Below, in pieces: positions 26,533 through 34,820 of a DNA stretch of 42,307 nucleotides. Every line of letters begins with the position of its first letter. Position 1 is the first letter of the stretch. Under the pieces are notes generated by a model. The model was not told the origin of the DNA, made no database searches, and worked only from the letters and a program-made list of their open reading frames with translations. The position numbers and the translations under genes are program-made. Origin of the DNA: Pseudomonadota bacterium (GTDB lineage: Bacteria; Pseudomonadota; Gammaproteobacteria; Burkholderiales; Burkholderiaceae_C); assembly GCA_021805805.1 (NCBI GenBank), contig JAJZEB010000017.1, positions 1 through 42,307 of the forward strand, read 5' to 3'.

Positions 26533-27021
26533 ATGGCTGCCGTCCTCGACTCCATCAACAGTTTCTTCCTCGTCGAGCTCTTCAAGGGCCTGGCGCTGAC
26601 CGGCAAGTACGCGTTCAAGCGCAAGATCACGGTCCAGTACCCGGAAGAGAAGACGCCGATGTCGCCGCGCTTTCGCGGCCTGCACGCGCTGCGCCGCTAC
26701 CCGAACGGCGAGGAGCGCTGCATCGCCTGCAAACTGTGCGAAGCGGTCTGCCCGGCGCTGGCCATCAGCATCGAAAGCGAACAACGCGCCGACGGCACGC
26801 GCCGCACGACACGCTACGACATCGATTTGACCAAGTGCATCTTCTGCGGTTTCTGCGAAGAAAGCTGCCCGGTCGACTCGATCGTCGAAACGCACATTTT
26901 CGAATACCACGGCGAACAACGCGGCGATCTGTACTTCACCAAGGACATGCTGCTCGCCGTCGGCGACCGCTACGAACACGAAATCGCGCCGAACAAGGAG
27001 GCTGACGCCCGCTACCGCTGA
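26533..27021 (+). CDS. nuoI: NADH-quinone oxidoreductase subunit I
   Basis: 23-kDa ferredoxin-like subunit carrying the 4Fe-4S clusters N6a and N6b that feed N2. In 162 residues the two motifs are C63-x2-C66-x2-C69-x3-C73 ([12 protein letters not shown]) and C102-x2-C105-x2-C108-x3-C112 ([12 protein letters not shown]). The N-terminal amphipathic helix (about 1-25) lies along the membrane. A 60-base gap separates it from nuoJ, the longest inside the operon. Confidence 0.98.
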   Translation: MAAVLDSINSFFLVELFKGLALTGKYAFKRKITVQYPEEKTPMSPRFRGLHALRRYPNGEERCIACKLCEAVCPALAISIESEQRADGTRRTTRYDIDLTKCIFCGFCEESCPVDSIVETHIFEYHGEQRGDLYFTKDMLLAVGDRYEHEIAPNKEADARYR

Positions 27022-27081
27022 GCCGGCTCTCGCCTGCCGGCGGCCCACGTCGCCTCCGCGTCGTCGCAACCGAACCTCGCC

Positions 27082-27717
27082 ATGACCATTCAAACCGCGC
27101 TGTTCTTCGTTTTCTCCGCCGTGCTGCTGTTTGCCGGCTTCCGCGTCATCACTGCGCGCAATCCGGTGCACGCCGCGCTTTACCTGGTGCTGGCGTTCTT
27201 CCAGGCGTCGATGGTCTGGATGCTGCTGCAGGCCGAGTTCCTGTCCATCGTGCTGGTGCTGGTCTATGTCGGTGCGGTGATGGTGCTGTTCCTGTTCGTC
27301 ATCATGATGCTCGACATCAACGTCGATCAGCTGCGGCAGGGTTTCTGGCGCTATTTCCCGCTGGCCGCGCTGGTCGGCGTGTTCATCGTGCTGGAAATGG
27401 CCGCGGTGCTGATGCAGGCGTTCCAGATCGGCGGCCAGACCGCCGCGGCGCAGGTCGGCGGCCAGTTGACCACGCCGGCCGCGCACGCGCTGGCGGCGAT
27501 GCCCAACACGCAGGCGCTCGGCGTCGTGCTGTACACCCAGTACCTGTACCCGGTCGAGATCGCCGCGGTCATCCTGCTGGTGGCGATCATCGCCGCCATC
27601 GCGCTGACGCTGCGCCGGCGCAAGGACACCAAGGCCCAGCGCGTGGCCGACCAACTCGCAGTGCGGCGCAACGATCGCGTGCGCATCGTGCAGATCCCGG
27701 TGCAAGGCAAGGAATAA
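27082..27717 (+). CDS. nuoJ: NADH-quinone oxidoreductase subunit J
   Basis: Membrane subunit (ND6 counterpart) with about five helices in 211 residues. The conserved third helix is seen as [20 protein letters not shown], bearing the glycine-containing pi-bulge region implicated in coupling. [21 protein letters not shown] near the N-terminus is also typical. The C-terminal tail of about 35 residues is charged and cytoplasmic. The next gene, nuoK, starts four bases after the stop. Confidence 0.97.
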   Translation: MTIQTALFFVFSAVLLFAGFRVITARNPVHAALYLVLAFFQASMVWMLLQAEFLSIVLVLVYVGAVMVLFLFVIMMLDINVDQLRQGFWRYFPLAALVGVFIVLEMAAVLMQAFQIGGQTAAAQVGGQLTTPAAHALAAMPNTQALGVVLYTQYLYPVEIAAVILLVAIIAAIALTLRRRKDTKAQRVADQLAVRRNDRVRIVQIPVQGKE

Positions 27718-27721
27718 GAAC

Positions 27722-28036
27722 ATGCTCGGCTCTCTGACTCTGGCCCATTACCTGGTGCTCGGCTCGATCCTGTTCGCGATCGCGGTCGTCGGCATCTTCC
27801 TGAACCGCCGCAACCTGATCGTGCTGCTGATGGCGATCGAGCTGATGTTGCTCGCGGTCAACCTGAACTTCGTCGCGTTCTCGCACTACCTGCAGGACAT
27901 GGCAGGGCAGGTGTTCGTCTTCTTCATCCTGACGGTCGCCGCCGCGGAGTCCGCCATCGGCCTGGCGATCCTCGTCGTGCTGTTCCGCAACCTGTCCACG
28001 ATCAGCGTGGACGAACTCGACCACCTGAAGGGCTAA
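27722..28036 (+). CDS. nuoK: NADH-quinone oxidoreductase subunit K
   Basis: Small three-helix membrane subunit (ND4L counterpart) of 104 residues. The key glutamate in the second helix is present ([17 protein letters not shown]), as is the one in the third ([15 protein letters not shown]); both line the proton path. The sequence starts [20 protein letters not shown], the normal N-terminus. NuoL begins two bases after the stop. Confidence 0.97.
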   Translation: MLGSLTLAHYLVLGSILFAIAVVGIFLNRRNLIVLLMAIELMLLAVNLNFVAFSHYLQDMAGQVFVFFILTVAAAESAIGLAILVVLFRNLSTISVDELDHLKG

Positions 28037-28038
28037 GC

Positions 28039-30069
28039 ATGGCTGGCACGCTCAATCCCACGCTTTTGCTGGTCATCGCGCTGGCGCCGCTGGCGGGCGC
28101 GATCGTCGCAGGCCTGTTCGGCAAGACCGTCGGCCGTACCGGCGCGCACCTGGTCACCACCGGAAGCGTCGCGCTGTCGTTCGCACTGTCGGCCTGGGTG
28201 CTCAAGCAGGTCATCGCCGGCGCGCACTACGACGGCACGGTCTACACCTGGATGCAGATCGGGCAGCTGCAGATGAATGTCGGTTTCCTGATCGACAGCC
28301 TGTCGGCGCTGATGATGGTCGTCGTCACCTTCGTCTCGCTGTGCGTGCACGTCTACACCATCGGCTACATGGCCGACGACCCCGGCTACCAGCGCTTCTT
28401 CGCCTACATCAGCCTGTTCACCTTCAGCATGCTGATGCTGGTCATGAGCAACAACCTGCTGCAGCTGTTCTTCGGCTGGGAAGCGGTGGGCCTGGTGTCG
28501 TACCTGCTGATCGGCTTCTGGTACGAACGTCCTTCGGCCGCGTTCGCCAACATGAAGGCGTTCATCGTCAACCGGGTCGGAGACTTCGGCTTCATCCTCG
28601 GCATCGGGCTGGTGCTGGCCAACACCGGCAGCCTGCACTACGCGGACATCTTCGCGCAGGCTCCGGCGCTGGCCAAGCTGACGTTCCCGGGTACCGACTG
28701 GGCGCTGATGACGGTGATCTGCATCTGCCTGTTCATCGGCGCGATGGGCAAGAGCGCGCAGTTCCCGCTGCACGTGTGGCTTCCCGATTCGATGGAAGGC
28801 CCGACGCCGATCTCGGCGCTGATCCACGCCGCGACCATGGTCACGGCAGGCATCTTCATGGTCAGCCGCATGTCGCCGCTGTTCGAGCTGAGCGACACGG
28901 CGCTGTCGTTCATCCTGGTGATCGGTTCGATCACGGCGCTGTTCATGGGCTTCCTCGGTGTCGTGCAGAACGACATCAAGCGCGTGATCGCGTATTCGAC
29001 CCTCTCGCAGCTCGGCTACATGACCGCGGCGCTCGGTGCCTCGGCGTACCCGGTGGCGATGTTCCACCTGATGACCCATGCGTTCTTCAAGGCGCTGCTG
29101 TTCCTGGCCGCCGGCTCGGTCATCATCGGCATGCACCATGACCAGGACATCCGCCACATGGGCGGGCTGCGCAAGTACATGCCGATCACTTGGATCACCT
29201 TCCTGATCGGCACCCTGGCGCTTTGCGGAACGCCGTTCTTCGCCGGCTTCTATTCGAAGGACAGCATCATCGACGCGGTCGCCGCCAGCCACCTCGCCGG
29301 AGCCGGATTCGCCAGCTTCGCGGTCACCGCCAGCGTGTTCGTCACCGCGCTGTACTCGTTCCGCGTGTACTTCCTGGTGTTCCACGGCGAGGAGCGTTTC
29401 CGCAACCTGAAGCACGACCATCACCACGGCCACGACGACCATGGTCATGGCCATCACGCGCCGCTGGAGCCGCACGAGTCGCCGTGGGTCGTCACGCTGC
29501 CGCTGATCCTGCTGGCGATTCCGTCGGCGGTGATCGGCTACGTGGCGATCAAGCCGCTGCTGTTCGGCGGGTTCTTCAACGGCTCGATCACGGTCAACAC
29601 CGCGGCCCATCCGGCGATGGCCAGGCTGGCCGAGGACTTCCACGGCCCGCTGGCGATGGCGCTGCATTCGGTCACGGCGCTGCCGCTGTGGCTGGCGGTT
29701 GCCGGTTTCGCGGTGGCCTGGTACGGCTACCTGATCAACCCGGCGCTGCCGGCAGCGATCAAGCGTCGTTTCGCGTTCATCGACCGCATTCTCGAACACA
29801 AGTACTACATGGACTGGATCAACGAGCACATCGTCGCCGCGGGCGCACGTTTGCTCGGCCAGGGCCTGTGGAAGGGCGCAGACGCCGGCCTGATCGACGG
29901 GCTGATGGTCAACGGCAGCGCGCGCCTGGTCGGCTTCGCCGCGACGCTGGTGCGCCAGCTGCAGACCGGCTTCATCTACTACTACGCGCTGGCGATGATC
30001 GGAGGCGTGGTGGTTTTCATGTGGCTGTACGTCCCGGGCAAGCTGCTGTCCGGCTGGTTCATCCGATAA
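28039..30069 (+). CDS. nuoL: NADH-quinone oxidoreductase subunit L, with His-rich loop
   Basis: Distal antiporter-like proton-pumping subunit (ND5 counterpart), 676 residues with about 16 membrane helices and the long lateral helix at the C-terminus. LFFGWEAVGLVSYLLIGFWY carries the conserved Glu, and GAMGKSAQFPLHVWLPDSME the conserved Lys and loop. THAFFKALLFLAAGSVIIGMH is also diagnostic. Unusual: residues 459-473 form a loop with nine His in 15 positions (KHDHHHGHDDHGHGHH), between helices. Similar His-rich loops occur in some Burkholderiales NuoL proteins; a metal-binding role is possible but unproven. Confidence 0.97.
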   Translation: MAGTLNPTLLLVIALAPLAGAIVAGLFGKTVGRTGAHLVTTGSVALSFALSAWVLKQVIAGAHYDGTVYTWMQIGQLQMNVGFLIDSLSALMMVVVTFVSLCVHVYTIGYMADDPGYQRFFAYISLFTFSMLMLVMSNNLLQLFFGWEAVGLVSYLLIGFWYERPSAAFANMKAFIVNRVGDFGFILGIGLVLANTGSLHYADIFAQAPALAKLTFPGTDWALMTVICICLFIGAMGKSAQFPLHVWLPDSMEGPTPISALIHAATMVTAGIFMVSRMSPLFELSDTALSFILVIGSITALFMGFLGVVQNDIKRVIAYSTLSQLGYMTAALGASAYPVAMFHLMTHAFFKALLFLAAGSVIIGMHHDQDIRHMGGLRKYMPITWITFLIGTLALCGTPFFAGFYSKDSIIDAVAASHLAGAGFASFAVTASVFVTALYSFRVYFLVFHGEERFRNLKHDHHHGHDDHGHGHHAPLEPHESPWVVTLPLILLAIPSAVIGYVAIKPLLFGGFFNGSITVNTAAHPAMARLAEDFHGPLAMALHSVTALPLWLAVAGFAVAWYGYLINPALPAAIKRRFAFIDRILEHKYYMDWINEHIVAAGARLLGQGLWKGADAGLIDGLMVNGSARLVGFAATLVRQLQTGFIYYYALAMIGGVVVFMWLYVPGKLLSGWFIR

Positions 30070-30103
30070 ATCCGACAAGGCCCGCGGCTTCTCGTTCACC
30101 CCT

Positions 30104-31588
30104 ATGCAATCGCTACCCTTGCTGAGTCTGTCCGTCTGGACGCCCATCGCTTTCGGCATCCTGATCCTGCTGCTCGGGCGTGAGTCCAACGCCGGCGCGA
30201 TGCGCTGGCTGGCACTGGTCGGCGCAGTCGCCGGCCTGCTGGTCACGCTGCCGCTGGTGAGCGGCTTCCACGCGGGCGACGCCGGCATGCAGTTCGTCGA
30301 GAACGGTCCCTGGATCCAGCCGTTCAACATCCGCTACGCGCTCGGCATCGACGGCATTTCGCTGTGGTTCCTGCCGCTGACCGCGTTCATCACCCTGATC
30401 ACGGTGATCGCCGGCTGGGAAGTGATCCAGCAGCGCGTGCCGCTGTACATGGCGTCGTTCCTGATCCTGTCCGGGCTGATGAACGGCGTGTTCTGCGCGA
30501 CCGACGCGATCCTGTTCTACGTCTTCTTCGAAGCCACGCTGATTCCGATGTACCTGATCATCGGCATCTGGGGCGGACCGCGCCGGGTCTACGCGGCGTT
30601 CAAGTTCTTCCTCTACACGCTGCTGGGTTCGCTGCTGATGCTGGTCGCTCTGCTGTACCTGTACTTCCAGTCGGGCGGCAGCTTCAACATCCTCGACTGG
30701 TACACGGTGCCGCTGACGAGCGGAGCGCAGATCCTGCTGTTCGTCGCCTTTTTCTTCGCCTTCGCGGTGAAGATCCCGATGTGGCCGGTGCACACCTGGC
30801 TGCCCGACGCGCACGTCGAGGCGCCCACCGGCGGCTCGATCGTGCTGGCCGCGATCATGCTCAAGCTCGGCGCTTACGGTTTCGTGCGCTTCGTGCTTCC
30901 GATCGTTCCCGATGCCAGCCATGAACTGGCGCCGCTGATCATCACCCTGTCGGTGATCGCGGTGATCTACATCGGCCTGGTCGCGATGGTGCAGACCGAC
31001 ATGAAGAAGCTGGTGGCGTATTCGTCGATCGCGCACATGGGCTTCGTCACGCTGGGATTCTTCCTGTTCTCCGACATCGGCGTGCAAGGCGGCATCGTGC
31101 AGATGATCTCGCACGGTTTCGTCTCCGGTGCGATGTTCCTGAGCATCGGCGTCCTGTACGACCGTATGCACACCCGCACGATCGCCGACTACGGCGGCGT
31201 GACCAAGGTGATGCCGCGCTTCGCCGCGTTCGCGGTGCTGTTCGCGATGGCCAACGCCGGCCTGCCGGGCACCAGCGGCTTCGTCGGCGAATGGATGGTC
31301 ATCCTCGGCGCCGTGCGCCAGGACTTCTGGCTCGGCATGGCAGCGGCGACCACGCTGGTGCTGGCTGCCGGCTACACGCTGTGGATGGTCAAGCGCGTGT
31401 TCTTCGGCCCGGTGCGCAACGACCACGTCGCCGCGCTGACCGACATCGGTGCGCGCGAATTCCTGGTCCTGGCGCTGCTCGCCGCAGGCGTGCTGTGGTT
31501 CGGTCTGTATCCGCGATTCTTCACCGATCCGATGCAGGCCAGCGTCGCCCACCTCCTGCAGCATGTCGCTGCGTCGAAACTGCAGTAA
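30104..31588 (+). CDS. nuoM: NADH-quinone oxidoreductase subunit M
   Basis: Antiporter-like proton-pumping subunit (ND4 counterpart) of 494 residues and about 14 membrane helices. FYVFFEATLIPMYLIIGIWG carries the conserved glutamate, and FAVKIPMWPVHTWLPDAHVEAPTGGS the conserved Lys and proline-rich loop. KKLVAYSSIAHMGFVTLGFF is also diagnostic. The gap after nuoL is 34 bases, and no clear Shine-Dalgarno precedes the ATG. Confidence 0.98.
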   Translation: MQSLPLLSLSVWTPIAFGILILLLGRESNAGAMRWLALVGAVAGLLVTLPLVSGFHAGDAGMQFVENGPWIQPFNIRYALGIDGISLWFLPLTAFITLITVIAGWEVIQQRVPLYMASFLILSGLMNGVFCATDAILFYVFFEATLIPMYLIIGIWGGPRRVYAAFKFFLYTLLGSLLMLVALLYLYFQSGGSFNILDWYTVPLTSGAQILLFVAFFFAFAVKIPMWPVHTWLPDAHVEAPTGGSIVLAAIMLKLGAYGFVRFVLPIVPDASHELAPLIITLSVIAVIYIGLVAMVQTDMKKLVAYSSIAHMGFVTLGFFLFSDIGVQGGIVQMISHGFVSGAMFLSIGVLYDRMHTRTIADYGGVTKVMPRFAAFAVLFAMANAGLPGTSGFVGEWMVILGAVRQDFWLGMAAATTLVLAAGYTLWMVKRVFFGPVRNDHVAALTDIGAREFLVLALLAAGVLWFGLYPRFFTDPMQASVAHLLQHVAASKLQ

Positions 31589-31600
31589 CGCGCGAGAGCG

Positions 31601-33064
31601 ATGATGAACTGGATTGCGATCTACCCCGAGATCTTGTTGCTGGCCATGGCCTGCGTGGTCATGCTCGCCGACCTCGTCTGCAAGGACGCCGAACACCGCA
31701 TCGCGTATGGCTTGACGGTGGTCACATTGCTGGGCCTGATGGTGCTCGACGGCGCGTACTTCGCGTCGGGGCTGTCGGGTTTCGCGATGCAGCGCATGGT
31801 CGTCATCGACCCGCTGGCGATGCTGCTCAAGCTGTTCACCGCCGGCGCGACGCTGATCAGTCTGATCTATGCGCGCCGCTACGCAGGCGAGCGTGGACTG
31901 TGGGGCGGCGAGCTGTTCAGCCTGTCGCTGCTTGCGTTGCTCGGCCAGTACGTGATGATCTCGGGCAGCAACCTGTTGATGCTGTACCTCGGGCTGGAGC
32001 TGCTGTCGCTGGCGCTGTACGCGCTGGTGGCGCTGCGGCGTGACTCGGCGCTGGCGACCGAGGCAGCGATGAAGTATTTCGTGCTCGGTGCGCTGGCTTC
32101 CGGCTTCCTGCTCTACGGCATGAGCATGATCTACGGTGCCACCGGGTCGCTCGACCTCGCGGTGGCGTTCAAGAGCGTGGCCAGCGAGCCGCTGAACCGC
32201 GCTGCGCTGGTGCTCGGCGTCGTGTTCCTGGTCTCCGGCGTGGCGTTCAAGTTCGGCGCCGCCCCGTTCCATATGTGGATTCCCGACGTCTACCAGGGCG
32301 CGCCGACCGCGGTCGTGCTGCTGGTCGGCGGCGCGCCCAAGCTGGCAGCGTTCGCGATGGCGATCCGGCTGCTGGTGCAGGGCCTGTTCCCGCTGGCTCC
32401 CGACTGGCAGCAGATGATCATGCTGCTGGCTTTGCTGTCGCTGATCGTCGGCAATTTCGCCGCCATCGCGCAGACCAACCTCAAGCGCATGCTGGCGTAT
32501 TCGACGATCGCGCAGATCGGCTTCATGCTGCTCGGGATGATGTCGGGGATGATCAACGGCAACGGCATGTCGGCTTCGGTCGCGTACGGCGCCGCCGCGT
32601 TCTACCTGGTGATCTACGTGCTGACCACGCTGGGAACCTTCGGCGTGATCATGTTCATGGCCCACCAGGGTTTCGAAGCCGAGGAGCTGCGCGACTTCGC
32701 CGGCCTGGGCAAGAGCCATCCGTGGCTGGCCGGGATCATGGCGTTCCTGATGTTCTCGCTCGCCGGGCTGCCGCCGTTCGCCGGCTTCTACGCCAAGTTC
32801 GAAGTGCTCGCCGTGCTGCTGGCCACCGGCCGGGTCTGGCTGGTGGTGACGGCGGTGATCCTGTCGGTGATCGGCGCGTTCTACTACCTGCGCGTGGTCA
32901 AGGTGATGTATTTCGACGAAGCCACTCGCGAGCATCGCGTGCAGGCCTCGCCGATGGCGTGGGCGGTGATGAGCCTGAACGGCGTCGCCGTGCTGCTGCT
33001 CGGGCTGTTGCCGGGCGGGTTGATGACCCTGTGCTACGAAGCACTGGCGAAGTCGCTGCACTGA
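31601..33064 (+). CDS. nuoN: NADH-quinone oxidoreductase subunit N
   Basis: Antiporter-like proton-pumping subunit (ND2 counterpart) of 487 residues with about 14 membrane helices. LYLGLELLSLALYALVAL holds the conserved glutamate, and FKFGAAPFHMWIPDVYQGAP the pump signature. KRMLAYSTIAQIGFMLLGMM and SLAGLPPFAGFYAKFEVL confirm the family. It is the last canonical complex I gene. The start is at ATG 31601; a second ATG follows directly. Confidence 0.98.
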   Translation: MMNWIAIYPEILLLAMACVVMLADLVCKDAEHRIAYGLTVVTLLGLMVLDGAYFASGLSGFAMQRMVVIDPLAMLLKLFTAGATLISLIYARRYAGERGLWGGELFSLSLLALLGQYVMISGSNLLMLYLGLELLSLALYALVALRRDSALATEAAMKYFVLGALASGFLLYGMSMIYGATGSLDLAVAFKSVASEPLNRAALVLGVVFLVSGVAFKFGAAPFHMWIPDVYQGAPTAVVLLVGGAPKLAAFAMAIRLLVQGLFPLAPDWQQMIMLLALLSLIVGNFAAIAQTNLKRMLAYSTIAQIGFMLLGMMSGMINGNGMSASVAYGAAAFYLVIYVLTTLGTFGVIMFMAHQGFEAEELRDFAGLGKSHPWLAGIMAFLMFSLAGLPPFAGFYAKFEVLAVLLATGRVWLVVTAVILSVIGAFYYLRVVKVMYFDEATREHRVQASPMAWAVMSLNGVAVLLLGLLPGGLMTLCYEALAKSLH

Positions 33065-33077
33065 TTCTGGAGTCGGG

Positions 33078-33371
33078 ATGCAATCGTCTGCTGTGTGGCT
33101 GGTGCTGGTGCTGGCCCTGATCGGTGCCAACCTGCCGTTCGCGACCGACCGGCTGTTCGGCGTGCTGCAACTGCACGAGGGCAAGGCCTGGTATCTGCGG
33201 CTCGCCGAACTGACGGTGCTGTACTTCATCGTCGGCGGCGCGTCGCTCGCGATGGAAGCGAGGCTGGGGCAGATCTACCCGCAGCACTGGGAGTTCTACG
33301 CCGTGTCGGCGTCGATGTTCCTGGTGCTGGCGTTCCCGGGCTTCGTCGGCCGCTATCTGGTGCGCCGCTGA
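33078..33371 (+). CDS. DUF2818 family small membrane protein
   Basis: A 97-residue protein with three predicted membrane helices: about 4-22 (WLVLVLALIGANLPFATDR), 37-55 (ELTVLYFIVGGASLAMEA) and 70-92 (FYAVSASMFLVLAFPGFVG), ending VRR. It matches the DUF2818 family, which occurs directly after nuoN in betaproteobacteria and has no established function. It starts 14 bases after nuoN, so it is part of the complex I transcript. Its stop overlaps the NUDIX start by one base (TGATG), implying coupled translation. An assembly or accessory role for complex I is a reasonable inference from position alone. Confidence 0.85.
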   Translation: MQSSAVWLVLVLALIGANLPFATDRLFGVLQLHEGKAWYLRLAELTVLYFIVGGASLAMEARLGQIYPQHWEFYAVSASMFLVLAFPGFVGRYLVRR

Positions 33372-33952
33372 TGGACGACGCCGGCGCGCGACTGGAGGAA
33401 GTCGCGCTGCACAGCGAACAGGTGTTCGACGGCCACTTCCTGCGCGTCTGGCGAGACACCGTGCGGCTGCCCGACGGGGCGCAGGCGCAGCGCGAGTACA
33501 TCCGCCACTCAGGCGCGGTGATGGTCGTGCCGCTGCTCGACGACGGACGGGTGCTGATGGAGCGCCAGTGGCGCACTCCGATGCGCCGGGTCATGCTGGA
33601 ATTCCCGGCCGGCAAGCTCGACCCGGGCGAAGGCTGGCAGCGCTGCGCGCAGCGCGAGCTGCGCGAGGAGACCGGGTACAGCGCGCGCCAATGGGCCTAC
33701 ATCGGCACCATCAACAACGCGATTTCGTATTCGGACGAGGTCATCCACCTGGTGCTCGCGCGCGATCTGGTCGCCGGCGAGCAGCAGCTCGACCGCCACG
33801 AGTTCCTCGAGGTGTTCGCGGCCGATTGCGACGAACTCCTGGGCTGGGTGCGCGAGGGACGCGTCACCGACGTGAAGACCGTCATCGGCGCGTTCTGGCT
33901 CGAGCAGATCCGACGCGGCGCGTGGGCCGTCGACTGGCAATCGCTCGACTGA
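33371..33952 (+). CDS. NUDIX hydrolase, ADP-ribose pyrophosphatase-like
   Basis: A 193-residue NUDIX protein that probably hydrolyses ADP-ribose or a related nucleoside diphosphate sugar. The NUDIX box spans residues 81-103 with pattern G81-x5-E87-x7-REL-x-EE-x-G102 (GKLDPGEGWQRCAQRELREE, then TGY), fully intact. The preceding EFPAG and following YSDEVIHLVLARDL resemble the ADPRase (NudF-like) group. The ATG at 33371 overlaps the DUF2818 stop. Its place at the end of the NADH dehydrogenase operon suggests a link to NAD turnover, as NAD breakdown releases ADP-ribose; this is inference. Convergent with the next gene. Confidence 0.9.
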   Translation: MDDAGARLEEVALHSEQVFDGHFLRVWRDTVRLPDGAQAQREYIRHSGAVMVVPLLDDGRVLMERQWRTPMRRVMLEFPAGKLDPGEGWQRCAQRELREETGYSARQWAYIGTINNAISYSDEVIHLVLARDLVAGEQQLDRHEFLEVFAADCDELLGWVREGRVTDVKTVIGAFWLEQIRRGAWAVDWQSLD

Positions 33953-33968
33953 GCAGGCGCCGGCGGGA

Positions 33969-34724
33969 TCAGGCGCGGCCGCTGCGCAGCCAGCGTGCCC
34001 AGTCGTCGAAGCCGCATTGCGCTGCCTGCGCGGCGGCGTCCTCCCAGCGGTAGGCGACTGCGATCAGCGCCACGTTCCAGCGCCCCTGGCTGCGCTCGCA
34101 CAAGGCGTAGCGCGCGTGCGGCGAGGCGTTTTCGATGACGTGGTAGCCGCCGTGGCTGTCGTCGAAGGCCGGCAACCCGACGCTGCCCGGGTTGACGACG
34201 CAGCAGCCTGCGCGCTGCACGCAGCGCGGCTTGTGGCTGTGGCCGCACAGCAGCAGCGCGGGCAGCGTGTCGAGCGTGGCCAGGCGCGCGTCGATCTGGT
34301 CGTCGCTGGCCTGGCGGGCGCCGCGCGCGTCGACCGTTTCGAGCAGGTACTCCAGATCGGTGTGCGGTCGGCCGTGCACCATCAGCACGTCGCCGAGCGG
34401 CCGCAGCGTGGACGGCAGCGTGCGCAGCCAGGCGCGGTCCGACGCGGTGATGCGCGCGTATGCGTACAGGTCGGCAGCGTCGCCGGGGGCGTCGGCGCAG
34501 GCGAGCAGCTGGCGTTCGTGGTTGCCTGAAATCGTCGGCCAGTCCAGCGCGCGCAGCAGCGCGGCGGTCTGCTGCGGCCACAGCGGGCCGCTGAGCAGGT
34601 CGCCGCAGTTGACGATCAGGTCGGCGCCGCGGCGCCGGACGTCGTCGAGTACGGCGTGCAATGCAGGCAGGTTGCCGTGGATGTCCGACAGCACGGCGAT
34701 GCGCAGCAGCGAGTCGCGTTTCAC
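33969..34724 (-). CDS. Metallophosphoesterase (YfcE/ApaH-like)
   Basis: Calcineurin-like phosphoesterase of about 251 residues. Motifs in order: LSDIHGNLPAL (D14, H16, N18), NCGDLLSGP (D42), ISGNHER (N68, H69), LLCGHSHKPR and VVNPGSVGLPAFDD, which put it in the MJ0936/YfcE-type family of phosphodiesterases. The start is not an ATG: no Met precedes the first strand in frame, but GTG at 34724 has GGGG eight bases upstream and gives a sensible N-terminus (MKRDSLLRIAVLSD). The open frame continues upstream far into the antisense of comEC, which is not coding. Substrate unknown. Divergent from comEC. Confidence 0.85.
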   Translation of the reverse strand: MKRDSLLRIAVLSDIHGNLPALHAVLDDVRRRGADLIVNCGDLLSGPLWPQQTAALLRALDWPTISGNHERQLLACADAPGDAADLYAYARITASDRAWLRTLPSTLRPLGDVLMVHGRPHTDLEYLLETVDARGARQASDDQIDARLATLDTLPALLLCGHSHKPRCVQRAGCCVVNPGSVGLPAFDDSHGGYHVIENASPHARYALCERSQGRWNVALIAVAYRWEDAAAQAAQCGFDDWARWLRSGRA

Positions 34725-34820
34725 GGCATTGTCCCCATGAACTGCTGCGCATTGTCGCAGCAGGGGCAACGCCGGTCCCGGCGCGCGATCAAAATCGACA
34801 CTCGACGCAAGGAGCCTGCG

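Noticed and set aside
23028-26630. A 1200-residue minus-strand open frame opposite nuoG and nuoH
   Set aside because: Shadow frame in GC-rich coding DNA, with no recognisable domain and exact overlap of real genes.
29413-29457. The His codon run in nuoL as a DNA tandem repeat
   Set aside because: The codons are mixed (CAC/CAT, with Gly and Asp between) and no regular unit repeats, so it looks like a protein-level feature rather than a DNA repeat.
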